Shown piece by piece: positions 9,536 through 18,839 of a DNA stretch of 20,060 bases. The DNA is from Apostichopus leukothele. Lineage: Eukaryota > Echinodermata > Holothuroidea > Aspidochirotida > Stichopodidae. The notes beneath the pieces are model-generated. The model saw only the letters and a list, made by a program, of their open reading frames with translations, was not told where the DNA came from and ran no database searches. The stretch covers positions 1 to 20,060 of the forward strand of contig JAAAKB020214659.1 of assembly GCA_010014835.2 (NCBI GenBank), in the 5' to 3' direction. A program made the translations under genes and the position numbers. Numbering within the stretch: position 1 is the stretch's first letter; each line of letters begins with the position of its first letter.

Positions 9536-10477
9536 TTACGCAGGCCTACAAGCCCTAGCAACCAAATCCCTCAAATGTTGTCTCAATTGAAGAAGAACGA
9601 CGACTGTTACGATGCAAACGGAACCCAAAATACCGAGCCAGTCGACAGGACCCTTGAAAATTGTCAGTTGTCCAAGATAGGTCAGGACACAAGAAATGGT
9701 GACGGAAACTATCACGTTCTTGGCATCGTCTGCCTCCAAAGCCAAAGCTTGAAACGCAGTCTGTCCCAAACATACAGCTAGGTAAGCTATTATCTGTAAG
9801 CAATCGTTAAAATCGAAGGATACTTTCCAAGGATCGGAAAATAGACCAGCAAGGACTGTTACCGGTATCCCGACAATTCCGTGAAAAATTTGAAATAGCT
9901 CTATGTTCAAAACTTCTCTTTTAGCAATCACCCTGACCAACGTAAAACTAGCAGCGCAAAAGGAACCAGAAGCTATCGCAATGATAACACCAAGGGTGTG
10001 TCCTTGTAGGCTGCGGTTAACAGTTCCCCCAAATACCATACTAGGCTTACCCACAAGGACCACACCAATTACGTCACCGATAAGAATTGCGATGTCGTAT
10101 TTATCGACTCCTTCCGAAAGGAAACGAGATCCAATCAGCATCGTAAAGACAAGAAATGCACCAATTTCCAACGTGGTACCGTCGCCAACTTCAAGGTAAC
10201 GGAAAGAGAGAATAATCATAATCCACGATGCCACGCCCGTGAATGAAGCACAAACGTATAGTAATAAGTCGTACCATGTATAATTGGCGGCACATTTCCA
10301 TGAATAAAATTTAACGATTATAGCTAAGTGGATGAAACTTCTCATAAACGACAATTCATATGGGTTATAACCCTGCAATATCATTGCTTTTCCAATGATC
10401 AAATTTAATGCAATAGATATACCAAACATAAGAGAATATGCAAATGGCTTGAGTGAAGAGAGATGAAACGGACACAT
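9536..10477 (-). CDS. EamA/SLC35G-like membrane transporter, intronless
   Basis: A single uninterrupted frame of 313 residues ending in TAA at 9538-9536. About ten hydrophobic segments can be seen, near residues 11-33, 42-60, 69-91, 99-120, 127-149, 161-184, 192-213, 224-247, 254-274 and 279-298. This suits the drug/metabolite transporter fold, made of two EamA halves of five helices. Family-like features are SFRYLEVGDGTTLEIGAF in the first half, GVVLVGKPSMVFG after helix 5, and ALALEADDAKNVI in the second half, each close to the SLC35G pattern. Human SLC35G1 is about 365 residues, so this one has a shorter N-terminus. SLC35G members are poorly characterised; human SLC35G1 (POST) was linked to STIM1 and more recently to citrate export. 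The substrate here is unknown. The start is the first ATG after an upstream region with a TATA-like site. The lack of introns could mean a retrocopy or an intronless lineage. Confidence 0.85.
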   Translation of the reverse strand: MCPFHLSSLKPFAYSLMFGISIALNLIIGKAMILQGYNPYELSFMRSFIHLAIIVKFYSWKCAANYTWYDLLLYVCASFTGVASWIMIILSFRYLEVGDGTTLEIGAFLVFTMLIGSRFLSEGVDKYDIAILIGDVIGVVLVGKPSMVFGGTVNRSLQGHTLGVIIAIASGSFCAASFTLVRVIAKREVLNIELFQIFHGIVGIPVTVLAGLFSDPWKVSFDFNDCLQIIAYLAVCLGQTAFQALALEADDAKNVIVSVTISCVLTYLGQLTIFKGPVDWLGILGSVCIVTVVVLLQLRQHLRDLVARACRPA

Positions 10478-10549
10478 GATTGTATATTTTAGAATGAGTT
10501 ATGCTGATGAGAGAAAGAACTCGTAAATAATTGTTGGTAAATGAAAGAG

Positions 10550-10555
10550 TATATA
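10550..10555 (-). promoter_or_regulatory. TATA-like element upstream of the transporter gene
   Basis: TATATA on the minus strand, within GGGTATATACTC, about 73 bp upstream of the transporter ATG. The spacing would give a short 5' UTR. Such motifs occur by chance in AT-rich DNA. Confidence 0.3.
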
Positions 10556-10757
10556 CCCTCATTAGACGGCTGTCTGTACTATATTTAAGAGACAACTGCA
10601 TTGTCAACATGCTCAACCCAATCAACGTCGATAGCTTTGAAATTAAATATTTATTTAATACACTGCACTGTAAAAACAGTTAACTCAGTAACGCGAGTAT
10701 AATCCCAGCCGATATTCTAAACACTGTTTGCTAAGGCCATGCACTTGTCATGAGTAG

Positions 10758-10787
10758 GTTTACCCAGTGTACTGTGTGGGGGTAAAC
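10758..10787. repeat. 8-bp perfect hairpin in a possible old insertion
   Basis: GTTTACCC at 10758-10765 pairs with GGGTAAAC at 10780-10787. The surroundings (about 10667-10860) start CACTGTAAAAACAG, a style common at ends of small DNA transposons, but no matching far end with a target duplication was found. Confidence 0.3.
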
Positions 10788-12210
10788 ATCAATTGAGTTA
10801 AAATACTCACCAACGATGTTTTTCGTTTCATACCAAAATCTAAACCCACTGTGAGTAACATTAAACAAAGAATGATGTGAACACTCATGAGAAGTAAAGC
10901 AAAAAAGAAGTGAGTAAATTTATTTCGTACTTTTCATCATATATTTCTCTTTAAACGACAGTGATAACGGTTATTTAAACTTACAGTTACTATGATACAT
11001 GAAACAAAACATCTTTTATAAAAGAAAAGGGCATGTAGAAGGAAGGAACACTTGTTCCTTGTATCAAAGGCACATCGCCTAACTTTTATGTTAATTATAT
11101 GAAAACACACATGTTCACTTAAAAGCTGTATACAAGGATTAAGTTTCAAAATAGAGCAGTAATTTGTATCACCAAAAGGGAACACTGTGACATTGGTATA
11201 AAAACCATAGCATCATTGCATAAATTAAGAGGTTTAAGGCTTCTTAAAGGCTATGAAAGGCAGAATATGATAAGCTAACTGATATGATGTATTCTGAGTG
11301 TTAATCACTGTTTAATATTGACTTAATCAAGAACCAAATGAAATGTGCACAATCACCAGTTAAATGCTGAATGTACCAAAAGAACATGGCAAATGCCAAA
11401 CACATTATGTGCTACCATCATGTGCAGTTCAGATGATCATTAATTTTGAATAAAGTCTCAAGAGTCCATTTCCTTTTCATATCTTGAACTTAGTTAAGAC
11501 CAAGAGACGAACCTCAGAGGATGAGGGGGACCCCTCTTCACCATGTTTTTTTTTCTATTAAGAGCATCATGAAAACATGGCACACGTACTTCAATTCATG
11601 TACTTATGTGAAATTAAAAAAAAATCATGTGAAATCCAACGATCATGCATTCTATGTAGACCACAGAACAATGAGTCCTGTGAGTAATTTCAAAAAGGTT
11701 CATTGTGTTTTTGGACCACAAGCAGAGGCCACAGGCTGCAAGACTGATTTAAGGGCAGGCTTTTCCTTCACTAGCCTGTAAGTTGTATTGTACCCAAGGA
11801 AATAGAAAACAAACAACACATAATTTTGAAAAGGAAGCAAAACAAAGGTGTTAATATTCATAAAAACATGATTGTCAAAAGTTATCGAACTCCTTACAAA
11901 TTGTCCTTTAAAATTTACCATGTTATCTCTTAAAAACAATCAACCTTTTATCAAGCTACTTCATTGAAGATCTTTGGAAATGTTCGGTTCCAAAATCCTT
12001 CTTTAGCAAAAATCTGGACGAATTTTATGAACTTTTTTGCCAACAATAAAAACATTAATTTCACAAAGAAAGTTGAAAAAATGGTAAATGGTGTTAGTGG
12101 TTTATAACACTTTTGCAACACTTAGCTTTTAAAAGAAATATGTGAACAAAAATTTGGAGCAACAACATAAAGTTAACTTATTGAGTACTTTTACACCATG
12201 CCAGAGGAAA

Positions 12211-12474
12211 CTAGTGAAGTTTGGCCAGAACGTTTCTGACTTGCCTCGTTGGTTTTGTGTTGGGCATTTGCAAAAGCACAACCTCAATAAATGTGTAGAA
12301 GTCTTGTACACCTTGTGGATATTCCATGTCAAATGCATAAAAGCAACCCATTAATGCACCAAATGCATCCAGTAGGTTATCTGTAGTTAGGATTTCAGTC
12401 TCCTCAGCAACAATCTTGTACAGCGCTTCTCCAAGCAGATCACCAGTCACCACAATCAATGGAGCTACATCCAC
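12211..12474 (-). CDS. SAMD3-like last exon
   Basis: 264 nt encoding 87 residues plus TAG. The acceptor is CTGCAG after a T-rich tract. The block LLDAFGALMGCFYAFDMEYP matches the family's most conserved C-terminal motif, a small helical region predicted from its pattern of L, A, F and Y. It ends NVLAKLH. Confidence 0.8.
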   Translation of the reverse strand: MDVAPLIVVTGDLLGEALYKIVAEETEILTTDNLLDAFGALMGCFYAFDMEYPQGVQDFYTFIEVVLLQMPNTKPTRQVRNVLAKLH

Positions 12475-15400
12475 CTGCAGATTAAAGAGAAATAACTTTC
12501 TTAAAGTGAACCAACTTACTTTGAACAATTTGAATCCCACTGTCACTTACAACTACATTACAACCGTAAAGCAATTTTTAGATCCAATTAGGATACCCTG
12601 CAAGCAAATTTGGTTAGCTTGGTCATGTTAAGGAATATAGACATAACCATTGATATTCAAATTAATACTTTGCATTCCTATTTACATGTCAGTGGATGGA
12701 TTTGGTCAGTTTTGCCATCATACTTAAAGAGATTTGTAAATCAAAAACCCTGGTATAATCTTTCCTGTAATGTTAGGCTGGAACATAACACTTTTATATT
12801 TATCCATTCCAACTCAATGACCATTCAAATACGAAAATGCTTTTTGAACTGTTCATCCTTGATAAGTCTTTATAGTCAATCAACCTTTTGACCAACTATC
12901 ATAGATATACAACCAGAATGCAAAAATTGTATTGTGGGTTCAATGATGTAACATTAGCAGTTTTCTTCATGACTCTGACAAAATGTATTGTGAGGGTGTA
13001 AAGGTTTACAAGGGTTTCACGATTTGACCTCTGATGACCCCAAATATGACCTTTGACTTCCACCAAAACAATTAGCTTCTTTAACTCAATGTGGTACTTC
13101 TACACACTAACTTAGAGGTTAGCCCAAGCTTCCAGTATTGAGATATCATGATTACAAGGTTTTCACAATTTGACCCCTGGTGACCCCACATGACCTTTGA
13201 TGTCCACCAAAAACAATCAGCTTCTGGTTCTCAATGTGGTACCTCTACACACTAAATATGAAATTGGTGTGATCTTCCCTTCTTGAGATATCGTGTTTAC
13301 AAGCTGGGCGTCACAAACGCACGCAGGCACACATACACACATTAGCCATCATGAATGCAAAGGTTACGATTATCATCGAAACCAATAATTGCTGTAAAAC
13401 CATCTACTTAGGCGTTATACAAGACACTAAGTTGCAATGTTAACAGTACATTTTTTCTGTATTTCTGATTGAATGAAGACAAATGAGAGGGTTCACTGAA
13501 CTGTATGTCTGAAACATTCCTTACTTGGACTTTGCCACTGCTGTCCTATTTGGCATATTAACCTTGACTGGGAGGGTCTCAATTGGCTTCTGAATTACTG
13601 AAAGTTAGTGACTGTAAAACCTTCCAAGTTTGTTGTATGGCCTTTGATTTGGGGAGTATATGCCTGTTATAAGAAGTTTAACTTCATAGTTGGAAGGTGG
13701 ACTAACTGAATTGTCACAATAGGGAGTCAAATTGAAAATTTAATTCCAACAATGAAAATGTTTCTCTAAAATGAATACTACAAATAAACTCAAACAGCTT
13801 CATAGACATGTAAAGCACCAATATGTAATCCAATTTTAGGGCACATAATTGTAACCACCTTTACAACACAAGGGATAGACGTTACTTTACAGAGTGATTT
13901 AAGAAAGATGTGACATATCTGCATTTTTCATTATGATTACAGCTATACTTACACCCATATCCTTCCAAACTTCAGCTTCACTTCGAATGATCTTTTCTCT
14001 TTGGGTTGACTTGAATAGTGAAGGAAGGCAATACAATGCAACAGTCACTTTGTGTTCTGAAAAAAAAGGAAGACAAAGCAAATATGATTAACAAATGATG
14101 CGGTTGCTAATACCACATTGAACATTTTGGCAAGACTGCCAGGGAAAAGAAGAACCATTATAGCATAAATTGCTGTGGAAATCTGAACCATGAGTTCAAG
14201 AAACTCCAGTGGTCTAATAAATTTTAGTATCATCGAAATTCACCTTGGTTGTTTTGACCGTCCTCAGTGACAACCTGGTTGATAAGATGTGTCAACTCCT
14301 TCGAAGAGTATCCTTGTCTTAGGATGCCATTTGTCATCTTTGTAATGTTGTTAACCATTACTTCAGTCTGTATTCCAGTGATCCTCTTAAACTCCTGTTG
14401 AATCTGAAAAGAAAACATACTTCAGTAGCAACTTTGGACAAATCTGACATTAAAAAATAGCAACAAAGACAGGTTTAAGTTATTTCTGAACCTTTGACAC
14501 CGTAAGATTAGGAAGATTTTTCCAAAGGTTACTGATGTTTTTGCAAGACCAGTTTGGAGAATTGTGAACAGAACCTTACACAGATCTCAAGAATTAGAAT
14601 TTCAAGCAGGCCTATTTGACCTCAAAAGTTAAAAGACTGATAAAGATATTCAAAGAGCATTACCATATTTCAGAGTCAATAATAACATAATGTAGTACAA
14701 CAGTAGAAATCCTTATTCTCAGTGACCTTGACCTTGTGTAAACAACCACACACAACCACAGGTACATGACCTTCTATAAGCAGGGCCTTTTAAAGGAAAT
14801 CATCCAACATTGACAAGACTACGACTTTGTCAATATTAATGGGATTAACCTAAATCATTAGCTAAAAAAACATCAAGATCAAATTTACATGTTAGTCTTC
14901 CTGTACAATCCACATGGACCAATACAGCGCCAACATTGGTGATCAACCACTATATGATGAAGGAGACATATTATCTTGCTGTCCTCTAGATGACCTTTTA
15001 CCTTTAATTCTTGAAAAACCTATGGCCCTGCAATGATCATTGTATCCTAGTTTCATCTACAGCACTGTAAACATTTTACATTGACTTCTACATTGACCTT
15101 CGACCTCTGACTTACTGATGATACACTTTGTTTAATCAACATGAGCCTAAAGCAAAGAGAAGCGTTTGAAGAGTCACACATATTGTTATTGTTTTGTATA
15201 CTGCTAAATCATGAAGGCAAATGGTCCATGTGGATTGAAAAGTTCAGTTAGAAAGGGTATTACCTGAAATGAATTAAAAAGAGCTGGATATATTTTCTTA
15301 AGATCCTGAATAAGAATCTTTTCTTCAACTTTTGTCCTTCGGCATTGGAACGTTAAGTCCATCAGCTGAGTAATTCGAGTCATCTGTGGCTTCTTTTTCT

Positions 15401-15947
15401 TTACTTCTTGTTGCATCCACCTATTTTAAGAGAATATAACACTCATTTATTTTTATTTTCAAAGAAAATGGTTTATACTTGTTGCTTTATAGTAAAAAGC
15501 CAGGCAAAAGGCAATGCCAACAATTTTCTGTTTTACATCACCAACCAAATCTTTCTGTTATACATAGTTTAACTGTCCCTGTTTTATCCACAGGTTGAAC
15601 AGGTGTAAAGTAAACATGATTACACTATTTGGAGTTGCTTGATTGATTACATTTGGAGTTAACAGTGCCCAGTATTTGTTCTTTCCTCAAGTTTATGTGA
15701 GATTTTAGTTCTTATCACTAAACTTCATAACCAGTTCTACATATGTTCCATACAAGAGAGCATAGGTTTTATGCTTCAAACAATATTTGGAAGAAAACGT
15801 CTTTACCCTTAATGCATTTCTATGCCCTTTTCATCCTCTCCCTGAGGCGAGGCTGGCAAATTGTAGGAGAAGGCATAACCACTAGGTGATGTTTTAATTT
15901 TGTTATTAGCATATTTCATCAGGAAGTCCATGTGCTTTCTCTCAATT
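12211..15947 (-). CDS. SAMD3-like family protein, 3' part of gene (five exons, in-frame stop)
   Basis: Exons on the minus strand are 15947-15807, 15420-15264, 14403-14244, 14056-13953 and 12474-12211, all with GT-AG introns. The four 3' exons join in phase and end in TAG. The protein order resembles the C-terminal half of an uncharacterised animal family often annotated as 'sterile alpha motif domain-containing protein 3-like': GEDE..IEMH, then LMDLTFQCRR, YPALFNSFQ, EFKRITGI, VALYCLPSLFK, DVAPLIVVTGD, and LLDAFGALMGCFYAFDMEYP. Each corresponds to a conserved step of that family as I remember it. No SAM domain is seen, so any such domain would be further 5'. The function is unknown. One oddity: reading exon 15947-15807 in its only open frame puts a TAA five bases before its donor, so the gene is either broken, mis-sequenced or spliced differently. 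Confidence 0.65.
13005..13400. repeat. dispersed repeat with two tandem units of about 146 bp
   Basis: Unit one runs about 13005-13150 and unit two about 13151-13296. Both read TTACAAGG, TTTCAC.ATTTGACC, TGACCCCA, ATGACCTTTGA, CCACCAAAA, AATGTGGTAC, CTACACACTAA and TTGAGATATC in that order. A tail follows with CAAACGCACGCAGGCACAC. I recognise this layout as a very common scattered repeat of marine invertebrate genomes but cannot give its name. It lies in the last intron of the SAMD3-like gene. Confidence 0.8.
13953..14056 (-). CDS. SAMD3-like penultimate exon
   Basis: 104 nt with acceptor TTTTTTCAG and donor GGT|GTAAGT. It completes the glutamate codon from the upstream exon and encodes HKVTVALYCLPSLFK and EAEVWKDMG, the 'short beta-like LP-x-LF' step that precedes the DVAPL block in the family. 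Confidence 0.8.
14244..14403 (-). CDS. SAMD3-like exon with EFKRITGI
   Basis: 160 nt with acceptor CTTTTCAG and donor AAG|GTGAAT. It starts IQQEFKRITGI in phase 0 and ends with a single base of a split codon. The 53 residues are mostly helical and polar. Confidence 0.8.
14700..15125. repeat. degenerate TGACCTT-type repeat fragments
   Basis: Motifs GTGACCTTGACCTT (from 14722), GATGACCTTTTACC (near 14990) and CATTGACCTTCGACCTCTGAC (near 15092) suggest decayed pieces of the repeat type at 13005-13400. They lie in the intron between exons 14403 and 15264. Unit borders cannot be fixed by eye. Confidence 0.4.
15264..15420 (-). CDS. SAMD3-like exon with LMDLTFQCRR and YPALF
   Basis: 157 nt with acceptor AAAATAG and donor CAG|GTAATA. 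After one base of a split codon it encodes WMQQEVKKKKPQ, LMDLTFQCRR and YPALFNSFQ. The order and spacing match the family. Confidence 0.8.
15807..15947 (-). CDS. SAMD3-like exon with GEDE motif and in-frame TAA at its end
   Basis: 141 nt in this model. The open frame encodes RKHMDFLMKYANN, then LPASPQGEDEKGIEMH and TAA, with the only good donor (GG|GTAAAG) right after. The GEDE..IEMH segment matches the family just before the WMQQEV exon, so the exon is likely genuine. The acceptor is uncertain: TTCAG|A at 15947 or, to keep phase with the exon proposed upstream, ATAAG|TTC at 15952. Confidence 0.5.
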
Positions 15948-16333
15948 CTGAACTTATCACTTCATTTAGTTTTCCATTAGTCTTAAACAGAAGTTGGAAA
16001 TAATCATAATGAAACAAAGTCAAAAGTATATGCATCAACAGACAGCCATGTAACAACATGACAACAGCTATTCCCTATAAAAGATAATACAGGGATTCTT
16101 ATAGTAGGCATGATAGTTTGGATATGAAAGGAAGGCGAAGTAACAGTCCATGGTGAACTCCCTTTACTTGACAAATTTCTTTTTGTTTGGGTCTTATAAA
16201 AGTGTATTGTTTTTATTCCCTTTTTCTGATGAGTGACAAACAACTCACTACCTAAAATAAGTATCCCGCTTGGAAGGTATTGGTAGTAGGATGAGATGTC
16301 TATTCTGAAAAGCAGTTGAAAGAAATAACTTAC

Positions 16334-16426
16334 ATAGGAATTCCCGATGTCTGAGCGAGACAGGGATGCAGTTGGACCATAGTTCTTGCAACCTGGGTGT
16401 ACTGCTCCTTGAATGGACTGGTCCAT
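16334..16426 (-). CDS. possible 5' exon of the SAMD3-like gene
   Basis: A frame relatively rich in G and C encodes MDQSIQGAVHPGC and TASLSRSDIGNSY and ends at a near-consensus donor TAT|GTAAGT. The start at 16426 is an in-frame ATG, but the frame is open up to about 16490, so this could instead be an internal exon with an unseen acceptor. No homology was recognised. The intron to the next exon would be about 380 bp. Confidence 0.35.
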
Positions 16427-16499
16427 ATGATAATGGTATTCCCCATTTGTTGGATAGTTATTGTAAGATTTGACAATCACATTGTAGGCAGCTTAGCTA

Positions 16500-16951
16500 C
16501 GTGTTATTGTACAAATTTACAGTCACGTATTAAAGCTATAGTGAAGGCAGGTTAGTCAGGATATAAGGACCACATGTTGAGTCTTCTCCTGCCTAGACCT
16601 ATACATAAATACTGTTAAGAGAGTTGTCCTGAGATGAAGCCAGATGAAGGGTGTGGCAATGGTGCTGTATTTATACCTTAAGAAAGCCCGAAGAGGTACG
16701 TTGTCTACATTATACCTTTGCCAAATGTCAATTTGGTTACGTAATTTAGAAATTCTTTAGGACATATATATAGCCAGTAACCTGAAAGGCATGTTTAAGA
16801 CATGGGCATCATAACGACACATTTATTGGTGCATTTGTATTATTGGTGTCATTTGTGGGTTTAATTGAAGGTTTAATAGTAACACTGACTATATACTTAA
16901 GGATTTAGTGATTGAATGAGGTTCTATATATATCCTTATTTATAGTTTGTA
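16500..16951. other. non-coding DNA, nothing recognised
   Basis: AT-rich spacer between the SAMD3-like gene and the transposon remnant. It may hold the promoter or a further 5' exon of the SAMD3-like gene, but no splice-bounded frame is visible. Confidence 0.35.
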
Positions 16952-18830
16952 TTAGTGAATTGCAGTATATATTTTAGCGATTGGCGGAGAGTATTTGCGG
17001 GTTGCGGATGCGAATAAATGCTTAACACTCAATACTCCTGACGCGGACTTCCCCAGAAACGGTTGCAACAGCTTTTTGGCTGTTTTTATATAACTATGCC
17101 TAGCTTGAAAGCGAAAAGTTGTACATTGAGCCATCTGCTTCGCATAATGTGTCAGATAATGCATTTTTGGGGCCAGTCTTGCTTGAGGGAAACAGGACTT
17201 ATACAAGTCAAGGAAATCGTGAACTATACCACTCAGGTAGCAAATAGACTGCCCATTTTGCTTTGCAGCAAAAGCAACATCTACAACCGATGCTTTGCAG
17301 CAAAAGCAACATCTACAACCGATGCTTTGCAGCAAAAGCAACATCTACAACCGATGCTTTGCTTATCAACAGTTGCCAGTATTTCTTACCCTCAGGTATT
17401 TTATATCCCACTATCAGGAGAATAAGTCTCATAAAACACCACGTCTGTGCAGCAGACTGTTTCACAGATATGCATGAAGAACTCTTCGACACTTTTGAGG
17501 GCTTATTCACTTTATCTGAGCTTCGGTATTTAAAAGTCAATATTATGTGATTGATTACTTCAACATTTATCTGAGCAGATGATGCAAGAAGAGAAAGTAT
17601 TTTTCCCGCCACAAGAGGGCACACACCTCTTACAAAAGTTTATGCATGTGGTCTGATGGAAGACCACCAGCGACATGAAAAAAGATAACTTATTCAGAGA
17701 AGAATTTCTTTTCACACCATAAACTTTGGCATAATAGTTATCTTGCAAAGCCCTTTCTGCATGAATTTTGTAACTTTTTCTTGATCTCTCCACATATGCT
17801 AATCTTCCTGTTTCCCCAAGCTGACTGCTGAAGCACATGCAATACCGGCAAAAGGGTATGGCAATGAAACCTTCCATGAACTGCCCAAATTATCTGCAAC
17901 AAGGCGGGAAATAGACCCCTTGAATTTGTACTCTCTGGTATCAATTGTGACAGCTTCAAGTCATGAACAAGAAGTTCAGATACCTTGTCTAGACCATATT
18001 TCAGAATAAAGTAACTTTTGCACAGCCAAGCCACTTGGATCATGTGCAGTTGACTTCTATATACTTTGACGGAATGTTCCCCAGACTATAGTACAAAATC
18101 CTCATTGAAAAATAAGAACTGTAAAGATATCTGTTCTTGGATAAACAATTCATTCTCTTTGAAACTTTGGCCATCAAAGAAACTAGAGAGGACCCCCACT
18201 TGCACTGTCAGTAGGTGGGTTAACAGTTTCCGAGAAACATCATTTTATGCAGAAGTCATTGAAGTATATTGAAAATAGGGATATACATATAGGTTTCCTC
18301 TATCCCCTCTTGGTCATGACTTACAAATATATTTTTCCTGGAAAATGTTTGATCGGTTGTATTCTGAGGAAATATTACATATAACAGGGGGTAACTAATT
18401 TTCGAATGAAATCCTCGAAATTTATCAAAGCTGTTCACTAGACAAACTGTACGTTTTTTAAAGGTTTCGAAAAGTTTTCGAGTTCAGTCATACTGATTTT
18501 CAAGCAACAACCACTTTAGTTCACTCACAACACTGTTCACATGAACTTGAGGAAACTGATGTTTTTCTCTTCATTTAAGGACTAACATCCCAACAGCATA
18601 GTCCAAAGTACGTTTTCATTCACAGAAACTGTTTCATCAGCAGGAACTGGGTAATGAAAATAATAATCATCATTTATATCATCCACATCACTCCCTGCAG
18701 ATAGTTTTTGTAGACCTTTTCTACAATAGGATCTTGTGAATGGATGAATCTGATGTGATTTACCAGGGCATTAAATCATACTGCTTGGTATTTGTGACAC
18801 ACTGGACAAATGTGTCATTCCAGGCATCCT
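16952..18830 (-). pseudogene. decayed DNA-transposon gene (zinc finger plus transposase-like core)
   Basis: Successive minus-strand pieces resemble, in order, one large protein I know from fish and marine invertebrate genomes, usually annotated 'uncharacterized'. A C2H2-type finger region with CPVC and VNHIRFIHSQDP (18813-18733) comes first. It is followed by HQFPQVHVNSVVSELKWLLL (near 18560), FKENELFIQEQISLQ with LFFNEDF (near 18150), the GF..IPFCRYC block, YGVKRNSSLNKLSFF (near 17720), QTWCFMRLILLIVGYKIPEG (near 17430), and APKMHYLTHYAKQM with FRFQARHSYIK (near 17130). The frame changes several times and stops are common, including two TGA codons inside the finger, so it is dead. I would place it tentatively with CACTA/EnSpm-like transposons; the superfamily is uncertain. 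The terminal repeats were not found. Confidence 0.7.
17259..17362. repeat. 32-bp minisatellite, 3.25 near-identical copies
   Basis: The unit TGCTTTGCAGC, AAAAGCAAC, ATCTACAACCGA repeats at 17259, 17291, 17323 and partly at 17355. Copies are identical as far as I can see. It lies inside the transposon remnant. Each unit contains a small TGCTTT/AAAGCA inverted pair. Confidence 0.95.
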
Positions 18831-18839
18831 TCACATGCA

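Larger units (their letters stand above)
10478..12210. other. intergenic DNA and probable 3' UTR of the SAMD3-like gene
   Basis: No exon is supported. On the minus strand AATAAA occurs at 10924-10919 and 10655-10650; either could end the SAMD3-like transcript only if its 3' UTR is longer than 1.2 kb. Small open frames on both strands show no family motif. Confidence 0.35.

Noticed and set aside
9903-10199. 98-codon plus-strand frame
   Set aside because: It is antisense to the transporter, whose membrane segments and family motifs are on the minus strand.
11700-11939. 79-codon minus-strand frame ending in a short KEKPALKSVLQP-like stretch
   Set aside because: The end looks mildly protein-like, but there is no homology and no consistent splice site, so it was not called.
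16004-16480. 158-codon minus-strand frame as one gene
   Set aside because: It reads through a near-consensus donor at 16333; the part after it has no protein-like pattern. Only the 5' part is kept as a possible exon.
17259-17362. CRISPR-like array
   Set aside because: Units follow each other without unique spacers, and the setting is an animal transposon remnant.
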